Shown: positions 15,830 through 24,165 of the stretch, piece after piece
Position numbering within the stretch: position 1 is the first letter of the stretch
Layout: each line of letters starts with the position of its first letter
NCBI GenBank assembly: GCA_050942875.1
Contig: JBMNOD010000008.1
Location: forward strand, 1 to 64,000
Origin: JAAZAI01 sp050942875
Lineage (GTDB): Bacteria > Verrucomicrobiota > Kiritimatiellia > RFP12 > UBA3636
Direction: 5' to 3'
DNA: 64,000 nt
The notes under the pieces: model-generated
Database searches by the model: none
Seen by the model: only the letters and a program-made list of their open reading frames with translations
Told to the model about the DNA's origin: nothing
Position numbers and translations under genes: made by a program

Positions 15830-16188
15830 GGCAGAAACCAGCGGCTAGCGGCTAGGGATTAGGAGAGGGGCGGCCCAAGGTCCAAGGTCCAAAGTGGACG
15901 CAGTGGACGTTGTGGACAACTGGATCAGTCTGATCCGTCCGATCAGGCGGATCAAAGAGACCGCCGGGTCGGCGGGCGAACGGATGGGGCCAAATTGGGG
16001 ACAGGCCAAATTGGGGACAGACCCCTGGAAACGGGGATTAAGCGTAAGAGCAAGTGTATCAACGAGTAAGAGCGGGAGTAGGAGTGGGAGGGGTGCAAGG
16101 GACAGACCCCGAAAATGGGCGCGTGAGAGAGGGGCTGGGGCAAACTTTTGGCTCGCCAACTTCTAATAAAATCCTAATCTCAAAGCGC
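15830..16188. other. Intergenic stretch with dispersed short repeats
   Basis: No gene. It contains 'CAAGGTCCAAGGTCCAAAG' type heptamer repeats (15869-15890), a GATC-rich inverted segment (15918-15955), three GGGGACAG repeats (15995-16005, 16011-16025, 16099-16111) of the RAYT type, and a purine-rich 'GTAAGAGC...GGGAGTAGGAGTGGGAGGGG' run (16045-16095). Confidence 0.65.
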
Positions 16189-16217
16189 TGGACTTCGCTG
16201 TTTGAATGTGCGATAAT
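16189..16217 (+). promoter_or_regulatory. Probable promoter of the 16311 gene
   Basis: TGGACT (16189-16194) and GATAAT (16212-16217) are 17 bases apart. The -10 element lies inside the first of two direct repeats (16210-16233 and 16248-16270) sharing GCGATNATGTTCG and TTGAAGGCC, which could be regulator sites overlapping and following the promoter. Confidence 0.45.
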
Positions 16218-16310
16218 GTTCGTTTTGAAGGCCAGGGTCTTTTTTGCGCGATCATGTTCGATTGAAGGCCGGCGCCATTTTCTGAAAAACCGAAAGGAAG
16301 GAACGAAATC

Positions 16311-17132
16311 ATGAGAACTCACGGCAGCAACGCAACGACGGCCGCCTTGTCGGCCGTCTTGATGGGCATCGCCTGCGCATCGGCGATGGGGGCGGTTTTC
16401 GAATACCAGCACGTCCCGGACAGGACGAGTCCCCTCGATCAGGGGTGGGGCTACATCGGGGAATTGTATCCCATCGCTTCACATGAAACATTGCGGCACT
16501 CCTGCCTCCAGATCGAGGATCACAGCACCACGAAATACGGGCCGCTTTACATAAAGCAGTGCATTAATGATGGACAGGATTACAAAAACTACCCCAACTT
16601 CTACTATCCGTTCGAGGCGCGGCTGTTGTTCAAGATCACGGAATGCCAAGTTCCGTCTCCCGACGCCCCGTTGGCGTATTTATATGTCTGCAATGCCCAG
16701 GCGAGAAGAATCAATGGTGTCGATGTCACGGTTGGTCGCGAGATCACGGTGGGCATGTCGCTCACGGACGAAGGCACAAAATTCGGATTCGTCAACACGA
16801 ACAAAGTGTTCTTCGGTTCGACGTATGTCTCGACGAACTCTGATTTCATTGATTTGCACCTGAAGAAGGAAACGGGATCGAATGCTCCGCTGAAGATTTA
16901 CGTGGACGGTCAATACACGGGAATAACCGTCGGTGCGATGACGAACGAGTTCGCCCTTGCCGGAAGCATAGCGGCTCGGCAGTTTCGCTTTGGCTTCATG
17001 AGCCATCGGGAGGCGACGGGCGTCATCCAGGTGGTGGGCTGCACTGCCGCCGCCAACTATGACAACACCACAAGCTACACGGCGCCGCCCATCAATCGAT
17101 GGCCTGCCGCGACGGTCGTCATGATACGATGA
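16311..17132 (+). CDS. Secreted protein, paralogue of the 15062 gene
   Basis: 273 residues. Signal peptide at about 1-27 (Ala-rich core, AMG-A end). The mature part aligns along its whole length with the 15062-15829 product, with an insertion near residue 85 ('KQCINDGQDYKNYPNF') and longer loops. The C-terminus ends 'ATVVMIR', reminiscent of 'ATLVVVR' at the end of the LamG protein at 31766-32542. An AAGGAAGGA stretch precedes the ATG, and a promoter with direct repeats lies about 100 bases upstream. Function unknown; a lectin-like beta-sandwich is possible. Confidence 0.78.
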   Translation: MRTHGSNATTAALSAVLMGIACASAMGAVFEYQHVPDRTSPLDQGWGYIGELYPIASHETLRHSCLQIEDHSTTKYGPLYIKQCINDGQDYKNYPNFYYPFEARLLFKITECQVPSPDAPLAYLYVCNAQARRINGVDVTVGREITVGMSLTDEGTKFGFVNTNKVFFGSTYVSTNSDFIDLHLKKETGSNAPLKIYVDGQYTGITVGAMTNEFALAGSIAARQFRFGFMSHREATGVIQVVGCTAAANYDNTTSYTAPPINRWPAATVVMIR

Positions 17133-17195
17133 CGCCGGGCTTGAGGCGGGAGGGGCGGGACATGGAAACAAGCGTGTAAACAAGCGGAGGAAGGT

Positions 17196-19607
17196 GTGCG
17201 TCGATTTTTCATTGCCGCGCTGGCCGCGCTGGCGGTTCTGCCGGGCGCGGTTCGGGCGGACGGGTTTCTGGTGGAGGAGGGGAAGAGCGGCTTCACGATC
17301 GTGGTGCCGGACGAGCCGGTCGGCCTCGTTTTCCCTGAAGGCGAGAGCATCCGCTACGCCGCGGACTTCCTGGCCGAGAACATCGAAAAGGCCACGGGGT
17401 GCAGGCTGCCGGTCGTTGGCGAAAGCCAGCTTGAAGCGGATGCGCCTTTCATCTCCGTGGGATCGACGCGCTTTGCGACGACGCTCTTCGGCAGTCCCGC
17501 GCAGTTGCCGCCGGAGGGGTTTCGGATCAAGACATCGGGCGGGAACGCGGCCATCTGCGGCGAGCGACCTGAAGGCGGGCTTGATCGGGGGACGTTGTTC
17601 GGGGTCTATGAGTTCCTCGAGCGCGTCGCGGGCATCCGGTGGTACTTCGGCGACGATCGCTGGTATCCGGCCGGGACGGGCGCCTTCGTGCCGCCGCGCG
17701 TTTCGACGCTGGCGTTGCCCGAGCTTGACGTCTCCGACGCGCCGGCCCTGCGGCAGCGCGAGGGCGGGATCAGCTACGCCTACTGGCCGGACGCGTTGAA
17801 ACGCCGCTGGCACCCGGCGCTTCGCTTTGGCGACACCCGCGGGCATCTCACCGCCAACCACACGCAAGTCGGGTGGACGGATCTGTATGGCGAAACGCAC
17901 CCCGAGTATTTCGCCATCGGCAGGAACGGGCGTCGGCAGATCAACTTCAACCACAAGCACCGAAGCTACATCTGCCTGACGAATCCCGACGTGCTGAAGC
18001 AGATGATCGCGAACATCGAGACGTTCGATGAAACCGGCGTCTCCGAAAACGCCTTCGGCCCTCGCGATCCGACGCCCGAATACGTTTATTTCTGTCCCAA
18101 CGACGGCATGACGCCCGAGACGACCTGCCACTGCGAGGGCTGCATGGCGTTCCAGCGGCCGGAACGCGATTTCGACGGACAGTCCTCGGAACTCGTCTTC
18201 CAGTTCGTGAGGCGCTATGCCGAGGCCATCCAGGAGCGGTGGCCCGGCCGGAAGCTCGCCGTGCTCGCCTATGCGCATTACAAGGCGCCGCCGGAGGAGA
18301 CGCCGGTGCCGGACAATCTCGTCGTGACCTACGTGGGGCCGCCGATCCAGTACGCCATGGATCCCGCCGTCTACGCGAAGCACTCCGCCGCGCTGCGGCG
18401 ATGGTTCGAGCTGCTGGGCAACGATCCGTCGCGCCTTGGACACTGGTTCAACACGGTGTCGCCGAACACCTACGCGTCGTACATCCCCACGATGTACCAT
18501 CATGTCTTTGCGAAGTGGATGCGCGAGCATGCCGACATGGTCTCAGGGGTTTTCATCAACGGGCACAATCCGCATCTGCGGCGCCATGCGCCGCGGTCGA
18601 TTTGGATGGGCGTCCAGTCGTTCCCGATGGTGTGGATGCAGGGCAGGCTGATGTGGAATCCCAAGCTCGATCCCGATGCGCTGCTGGAGCAATACTGTCG
18701 TGACCTGTACGGGACGGCGGCCGACGAGATGCTGGCGTTCCACAAGTTTGTCGCCTCGCGATGGGAGGGGCTTTACGATGCCGACGCGGAAATGAGCGAG
18801 ACGGCCTTCATCCACCGGATTCGATATCCGGAGGATGAAATGGCGCGGTTCCGCTCCTTGCTCGACGAGGCGGCGGCCGCGGCGGAAGGGGACGCCAAGG
18901 CGTTTGCGCATGTGGATTTTCTGCGCAAGCGGATCTATTCGCTTTTCATGGAGGAAAGCCGGGACTTCCATCGTTTCGCCGACAGCGTCCCCGCCTACGA
19001 ATGCCTCCCGGTCGCCGTCGCGCCCGAGATCGACGGCGTCGCCGAGGATGGCGCGTGGCGGAACACGCCCGAGTTCAAGCTCGTGTCGCGCCAGTGGGGC
19101 GAAGCGCCGCCCCGTCGCACCACCTTGATGATGCGCCATGACGCGGATTTCCTCTATGTCTTCGCGCGGCTGTCCCCGGGCGATCCGGCGAACGCCGGGA
19201 ACGAAAGCCTGCGCATCCAGGTGGCGAAAAAACTCGACCGCGTCCGCGGAATCTATGCGGTGAACATCGATCGGCGATGGGATGCTTTTGTGCAAATCCA
19301 GATCGCCGCCAACGGCGAGGTGTCCAGCCGCGACGCGCTGGGGTCGGAGACGAAGGCCGCCGCGTTCGAGGCGGATGGCGAGCTGTGCCTGGAGGCCAGG
19401 ATCGGCCTCAAGCGCATCGCGCCGAACCTGGGCGATTCCGACTTCCCGCAGCCGCGCATGCAGTTTGTGCGGGAATGGGGCGATTGGAAGACGTTCGACG
19501 TGTGGTCGCCCACCTTGTCCTCCATTTCCGATTTTCCGACTTACCGTTTTGGCCTTGTGCAATTTGTGCTCTCCAAAGAGGCCAAGGAGGGGTCGAGCGA
19601 AGAATGA
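17196..19607 (+). CDS. Secreted DUF4838 glycoside-hydrolase-like protein (copy 1)
   Basis: 803 residues, GTG start after GGAGGAAG. Signal peptide about 1-21. Residues 25-170 resemble the alpha-glucuronidase-type N-terminal domain ('ENIEKATGCRLPVV', 'GTLFGVYEFLERVAGIRWYFGDDRWYP'). Residues 190-520 are the DUF4838 domain with 'YFCPNDGMTPETTCHCEGCMAF' and 'HVFAKWMREHADMVSGVFINGH' regions; such domains have TIM-barrel character. Residues about 605-790 form a CBM9/DOMON-like module beginning 'APEIDGVAEDGAWRNTPEF'. DUF4838 proteins are common in Lentisphaerota and Bacteroidetes glycan loci, but their activity is not settled. The next gene is a close tandem copy 16 bases downstream. Confidence 0.85.
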   Translation: MRRFFIAALAALAVLPGAVRADGFLVEEGKSGFTIVVPDEPVGLVFPEGESIRYAADFLAENIEKATGCRLPVVGESQLEADAPFISVGSTRFATTLFGSPAQLPPEGFRIKTSGGNAAICGERPEGGLDRGTLFGVYEFLERVAGIRWYFGDDRWYPAGTGAFVPPRVSTLALPELDVSDAPALRQREGGISYAYWPDALKRRWHPALRFGDTRGHLTANHTQVGWTDLYGETHPEYFAIGRNGRRQINFNHKHRSYICLTNPDVLKQMIANIETFDETGVSENAFGPRDPTPEYVYFCPNDGMTPETTCHCEGCMAFQRPERDFDGQSSELVFQFVRRYAEAIQERWPGRKLAVLAYAHYKAPPEETPVPDNLVVTYVGPPIQYAMDPAVYAKHSAALRRWFELLGNDPSRLGHWFNTVSPNTYASYIPTMYHHVFAKWMREHADMVSGVFINGHNPHLRRHAPRSIWMGVQSFPMVWMQGRLMWNPKLDPDALLEQYCRDLYGTAADEMLAFHKFVASRWEGLYDADAEMSETAFIHRIRYPEDEMARFRSLLDEAAAAAEGDAKAFAHVDFLRKRIYSLFMEESRDFHRFADSVPAYECLPVAVAPEIDGVAEDGAWRNTPEFKLVSRQWGEAPPRRTTLMMRHDADFLYVFARLSPGDPANAGNESLRIQVAKKLDRVRGIYAVNIDRRWDAFVQIQIAANGEVSSRDALGSETKAAAFEADGELCLEARIGLKRIAPNLGDSDFPQPRMQFVREWGDWKTFDVWSPTLSSISDFPTYRFGLVQFVLSKEAKEGSSEE

Positions 19608-19623
19608 ACAAGAGGAGAATGAC

Positions 19624-22038
19624 ATGCGTCAACTGAGCATCACTGCAATGGCCGCGCTGGCGGTTCTGCCGGGCGCGGCGGAGGCGAGCCGGTTTCTCGT
19701 CGAGGACGGCAAGAGCGACTACGTGATCGTGGTGCCGGATCAGCCGGTCGGCCTGGTGCATCCCGAAGGCGAAACCCTGGACTATGCCGCGGCGTTTCTC
19801 GCCGACAACATCGAGAAGGCCACCGGGTGCAGGCTCCCCGTGGTCGCGGAGGGCGAGCTGGCCGGCCGGGCGCGCTTCATTTCCGTGGGCCCGACGAGGC
19901 TTGCCTTGGAGCTGTTTGGCGATCCCGCGGGATTCGCGCCGGAGGAGCTGCGCATACGCACGGTTCCCGGCGGCAGCGTGGTCATCTGCGGCGAGAAGCC
20001 CGCCGGCGGCCCTGACCGCGGCACGCTTTTCGGGATTTACGAATTCCTCGAACGCGTCGTGGGCATCCACTGGTTCTTCGGGGACGATCGCTGGTACAAG
20101 TCGGGCATCGGCACGTTCATGCCGGAGGCGAAAACCGTCTCGCTCCCGGTGTTGAACGTCAGCGAAGCGCCGGTGCTGCGCCAGCGCGTCGGCGGGGTGA
20201 GCCACTACGAGTGGCCGGACGAGCTGGAACGGCGCTGGCACCCGGTGCTGCGCTTCGGCGACACGCGCGGGCACCGCACCGCCAACCACACGCAAATCGG
20301 GTGGGTGGATCTGTATGCCGACGCGCACCCGGAGTACTTCGCCATTGGCAGGAACGGACGCCGGCAGATCAACCGCGCCATCAAACACCGCAGCTACATC
20401 TGCCTGACGAACCCCGACGTGCTGAAGCAGATGATCGCGAACATCGAGACGTTCGACAAGACCGGCGTCTCCGAAAACGCCTTCGGGCCCTGCGATCCGA
20501 CGCCCGACTACGTCTTCTTCTGCCCCAACGACGGCATGACGCCCGAGACCACCTGCCATTGCGACGGCTGCATCAAATTCCAGAGGCCGGAACGCGATTT
20601 CGACGGGCTGTCCTCGGAACTCATCTTCCAGTTCGTGAAGCGCTATGCCGACGCCATCCAGGAGCGGTGGCCCGGCCGGAAGCTGGTCGTGCTGGCGTAT
20701 GCGCATTACAAGGCGCCTCCGATCGAGACGCCCGTGCCGGACAACCTCGTCGTGACCTACGTCGGCCCGCCGATCCATTACGCCATGGATCCCGCCGTCT
20801 ATGCGAAGCATTCCGAGGCGCTGCGCCAGTGGTCGAAGCTGCTGGGCAACGATCCTGCTCGCCTCAGCCTCTGGTTCAACATCGTGTCGCCCAACTCCAA
20901 CACGTCGTACGTCCCCATTTTCTACCACCACGTCTTTGCGAAGTGGCTGCGCGAGCATCACGAGATCATTTCCGGGATCTTCATCAACGGACACAGCGCG
21001 CACCTGCGGCGCACGGCGCCGCGGTCGATCTGGATGGGCTTCCAGTCGTTGCCCATGGTGTGGATCCAGGGCAAGCTGATGTGGAATCCCCATCTCGATC
21101 CGGACGCGCTGCTGGAGCGGTATTGCCGCGGCGTGTACGGCGCGGCGGCCGAGACGATGCTCGAATTGCACAAGCTTGTCGCGTCGCGGTGGGAGGGGCT
21201 TTGGGACGCCGACGATGAAATGGACGAGGCGTCCTTCATCCACCGCGTCCGGTACCCCGAGCCGGTCATGTCGGCGTTCTGCGGCCTGCTCGAGAAGGCC
21301 GCGGCGGAAGCGGAGGGGGACGAACGGGTTTCCGCGCACATTGGCTTCTTGCGCAAATACATCTATTCGCTCTTCATCGAGGAAAACCGCGACTTCCATC
21401 GCTGGGCCGACAGCGTTCCCGCCTACGAATGCCTCCCGGCCGCCGTCGCGCCCGAGATCGACGGCGTCGCCGAGGAGGCCGCGTGGCGGAACACGCCCGA
21501 GTTCAAGCTCGTGTCGCGCCAGTGGGGCGAAGCGTCGCCCCGCCGGACGACCCTGATGATGCGCCATGACGCGGATTTCCTCTATGTCTTCGCGCGGTTC
21601 GGCCCCGGCGATCCGGCGAACGCCGGGAACGAATGCCTGCGCATCCAGGTGGGCGAACGCCTCGACCGCGTCCGCGGCACGTACGCCGTGAACATCCCCC
21701 ATCGGCGCTGGAAGGCCTTCCTGCAAATCCAGATCGCCGCCGACGGCGAGATATCGAGCCTCGACGACTTGGGGCCGGAGACGAAGGCCGCGACGTTCGA
21801 GGCGGACGGCGACTTGTGCTTCGAGGCCCGGATCAGCCTCAAGCACGTCGCCCCGCATCTGCGCGCCTCCGCCATGCCGCAGCTGCGCATGCAGTTCGTG
21901 CGGGAATGGGGCGTTTGGGATGTGTTCGACGTGTGGTCGCCCACGCTGTCCCACATCTCCGACATGCCGACCTACCGCTTCGGCCTCGTGCAGTTTGTCC
22001 TGGCGAAAGAGAAGAAGACGGGGTCGAGCGAGGAGTAG
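19624..22038 (+). CDS. Secreted DUF4838 glycoside-hydrolase-like protein (copy 2)
   Basis: 804 residues. Same order as copy 1: signal peptide (1-22), N-terminal alpha/beta domain, DUF4838 core, C-terminal CBM9-like module. Long stretches are identical to copy 1, for example 'SYICLTNPDVLKQMIANIET' and 'APEIDGVAE', and differences are spread over the whole length, so the duplication is local but not recent. The ATG follows AAGAGGAGAATGAC. The frame stays open upstream into copy 1 only because of GC bias. The pair probably differs in substrate detail. Confidence 0.85.
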   Translation: MRQLSITAMAALAVLPGAAEASRFLVEDGKSDYVIVVPDQPVGLVHPEGETLDYAAAFLADNIEKATGCRLPVVAEGELAGRARFISVGPTRLALELFGDPAGFAPEELRIRTVPGGSVVICGEKPAGGPDRGTLFGIYEFLERVVGIHWFFGDDRWYKSGIGTFMPEAKTVSLPVLNVSEAPVLRQRVGGVSHYEWPDELERRWHPVLRFGDTRGHRTANHTQIGWVDLYADAHPEYFAIGRNGRRQINRAIKHRSYICLTNPDVLKQMIANIETFDKTGVSENAFGPCDPTPDYVFFCPNDGMTPETTCHCDGCIKFQRPERDFDGLSSELIFQFVKRYADAIQERWPGRKLVVLAYAHYKAPPIETPVPDNLVVTYVGPPIHYAMDPAVYAKHSEALRQWSKLLGNDPARLSLWFNIVSPNSNTSYVPIFYHHVFAKWLREHHEIISGIFINGHSAHLRRTAPRSIWMGFQSLPMVWIQGKLMWNPHLDPDALLERYCRGVYGAAAETMLELHKLVASRWEGLWDADDEMDEASFIHRVRYPEPVMSAFCGLLEKAAAEAEGDERVSAHIGFLRKYIYSLFIEENRDFHRWADSVPAYECLPAAVAPEIDGVAEEAAWRNTPEFKLVSRQWGEASPRRTTLMMRHDADFLYVFARFGPGDPANAGNECLRIQVGERLDRVRGTYAVNIPHRRWKAFLQIQIAADGEISSLDDLGPETKAATFEADGDLCFEARISLKHVAPHLRASAMPQLRMQFVREWGVWDVFDVWSPTLSHISDMPTYRFGLVQFVLAKEKKTGSSEE

Positions 22039-22054
22039 GAGGGACGGATCGGAC

Positions 22055-23347
22055 ATGCCCGGCGCTGAACACAGCCACATTACCTCCAAGGCCCTGGGCC
22101 TGCTGCCGGACTGGGCCGCGGCGTCGCTCGGGTCGGACGCCGCGGCGCTCGTCGAACGCTGCTGCCTTTTCCCCGACCGCCACATGGACGTTCGCGGCAG
22201 TGGCTACGCCGAGGCGAAGGCCTACGCCTTTGAAATCGACGGCGTTCCCTTCCACTACCTGCCGGATTCCCCCGCCGCCCCCGGCTACCGCGACTACAAG
22301 CCCAACGACGCCGGCACCGCCATCCTCCCGCCGGCCGCGCCGCCGAACTTGAACTGGAAGCACGCCCGGGCGGGCTTCGCCCACTATCTCGCGGCCGCAT
22401 CCGAGGCGCTGCGCCAAGGCCGCACGGCCGATGCGTGCGCAAATCTCGGCTGGCTCCTCCACGTCCTTCAGGACGCCACGTTCGGCCTGCATTGCTTCGA
22501 GGGCCCCGCCGGCGGCGACTGCCTCGTGCTGAACCGATTCTTCCCCGAGACGGCGGCGCCTTCCGAGCTGCCGACCGCGATCGTTCCGGCAACGCTCCCC
22601 TTCGACGCGGACTGCGCGGCGGGATGCGCCCCTACCTTGCTCGGCACCAGCGTGGCGGAAGCCGTGCTTCACCTCTACGCGCGCTATGCGCGCACGGCGC
22701 ATCGCGCGCGGCGACTCTGCCACGAGGCCGTCGTCGCCGTGAAGCACGGCGTCGCGGCCATCGACGCCGTCGCCCTCGCGCGCGAGATGTCCGGCGGCGC
22801 GGTCGCGATTTCCGCCGACGTGCTCTACACGGCGGCCTGCCTTGCCGCCGGACACGACGGGCGCGAGGTTCAGCGATTGAACCACGTCTGCCTGTCCGAC
22901 CTGGAGCCGGTCGAACGCCCGTGCATGTCGTCGCATTACGGCTTCGTCGGCATGTTGCGCGACCAGGCGCTCGATTCGAGCCGACGCCCGGGGCCGCTCG
23001 CGACGCGGGTCGATGGGCGGCGCAAGACGTTCGACAAGGGCGTCGGCCTCGGCGCGCATTACGGACTCCGGCTTTCCTACGACATCCCTCCCGCCGTGTA
23101 CGACCGTTTCTCCTGCACGCTGGGGCTTCATTCCGACTGCATCGGGGAAGGCGAGATCCAGGCGTCGCTGATTTGCAATGGCGCGACCGTCTTTTTCGCG
23201 ACGTTGTCGGATGCGGAGCCGTCGGTCTCGGCATCCGCGGCGAATCCGGAAGGGCTTCTCGAACTGCGCCTCGCCAACCGCGAGGGATTGGCCGGCAAGG
23301 CCCATGCCGTCTGGGGCGATCCCATGCTGCACAAGAGGAGGGTGTGA
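22055..23347 (+). CDS. Zn-dependent phospholipase C-like protein with C-terminal NPCBM module
   Basis: 430 residues. The N-terminal 250 residues are helical and carry spaced His/Asp motifs like those of zinc-dependent phospholipase C/P1 nuclease folds: 'HSHITSKAL' at residues 6-14, 'FPDRHMD' near 42 and 'LGWLLHVLQDATFGLHCF' near 130-147. The C-terminal 120 residues are an NPCBM-type carbohydrate-binding module: 'KTFDKGVGLGAHYGLRLSYDI', 'YDRFSCTLGLHSD'. No signal peptide is visible, so it may be cytoplasmic or exported another way. The stop TGA overlaps the next ATG (TGATG), so it is coupled to the HAD phosphatase. The combination is unusual; the enzymatic activity is inferred. Confidence 0.65.
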   Translation: MPGAEHSHITSKALGLLPDWAAASLGSDAAALVERCCLFPDRHMDVRGSGYAEAKAYAFEIDGVPFHYLPDSPAAPGYRDYKPNDAGTAILPPAAPPNLNWKHARAGFAHYLAAASEALRQGRTADACANLGWLLHVLQDATFGLHCFEGPAGGDCLVLNRFFPETAAPSELPTAIVPATLPFDADCAAGCAPTLLGTSVAEAVLHLYARYARTAHRARRLCHEAVVAVKHGVAAIDAVALAREMSGGAVAISADVLYTAACLAAGHDGREVQRLNHVCLSDLEPVERPCMSSHYGFVGMLRDQALDSSRRPGPLATRVDGRRKTFDKGVGLGAHYGLRLSYDIPPAVYDRFSCTLGLHSDCIGEGEIQASLICNGATVFFATLSDAEPSVSASAANPEGLLELRLANREGLAGKAHAVWGDPMLHKRRV

Positions 23348-24165
23348 TGAAAACGGATGGACGATGCCGGGTTCGGCTTTTCGTGTTCGACCTCGACGGC
23401 ACCGCCTTGGGGGGCTTCGTCCCCTACGCGCGTTTTCCCGACGCCTTTTCGTCGTTTCTCGACGAGCTTTCCGCCTGTGGCGCGGTCTGGTGCACCAACA
23501 CCACCTGGCATCCCGAGGCGCAGGCGCAGATGATCGCGGAGAGCGCGGTCAAGAGCCGCCCCGCGGTTCTTTTCGGACGCACGGGGCTGCTGCGCGCCCT
23601 GCCGACAGCAGACGGCGGATTTGCGCTCGACGCATCCTGGACGGCGCGGCTGGCCGGGATCGAGGCGCTTTACGGCGAGAGCCTGGCGCGCATCGAGGCG
23701 GCGGTCGGCGACCTCGGCGCCTGGGCCGAGGTGCCCGGCGAGCCGCTGATGACCCTCTTCAAACCGCGCCGCGCAAGCTGCGACGAAGACAAGGCGCAGT
23801 TTCGCAAGGCGGTCGCCGCCGAGGCGCCGGTCGTGCAGGCGGTCGCCCGGGCCGACGGCTCCTTCCGGGTGCAGCCGCGCCAGATGGACAAAGGCGCGGC
23901 GCTTGCCGCCATGCAGGAGCTGCTCGGCGTCGGCGCGGATGCCACGCTCGTCGCCGGCGACGCCTCCAACGACCTGCCCATGTTCAACCCCTCGCTGGCG
24001 CGGTACGCCGTCTGCCCCTCCAATGCGTCGCCAGCGGTCAAGGACGCCGTCCTGGCCATGGGCGGCGCCGTTGGCACGGTTCCCTACGCCGCCGGCGTCG
24101 TGGCGGCGATTCACAGCATTTTCGGCCCTTGCGCCCCATCGACCAAAGGAGACCCTGCAACATGA
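23347..24165 (+). CDS. HAD-superfamily phosphatase, IIB-like
   Basis: 272 residues. Motif I is DLDGT at residues 15-19 with nucleophile Asp15; motif IV is GDASND with Asp205 and Asp209. Between them lies a cap of the Cof/sucrose-phosphatase type and Lys in 'MDKGAALAAM' (motif III), as usual for HAD-IIB. These enzymes remove phosphate from sugar phosphates. The ATG overlaps the preceding stop and its own stop overlaps the next ATG (ATGA at 24162), so it sits in a tightly coupled operon with the PLC-like protein and the fucosidase, which points to a sugar phosphate from the same pathway. Confidence 0.82.
   Translation: MKTDGRCRVRLFVFDLDGTALGGFVPYARFPDAFSSFLDELSACGAVWCTNTTWHPEAQAQMIAESAVKSRPAVLFGRTGLLRALPTADGGFALDASWTARLAGIEALYGESLARIEAAVGDLGAWAEVPGEPLMTLFKPRRASCDEDKAQFRKAVAAEAPVVQAVARADGSFRVQPRQMDKGAALAAMQELLGVGADATLVAGDASNDLPMFNPSLARYAVCPSNASPAVKDAVLAMGGAVGTVPYAAGVVAAIHSIFGPCAPSTKGDPAT

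Noticed and set aside
19408..22185. A 925-codon minus-strand open frame over the second DUF4838 gene
   Set aside because: It mirrors the plus-strand gene, which has signal peptide, ribosome site, known domains and a paralogue. Low stop frequency in antisense is expected at this GC content.
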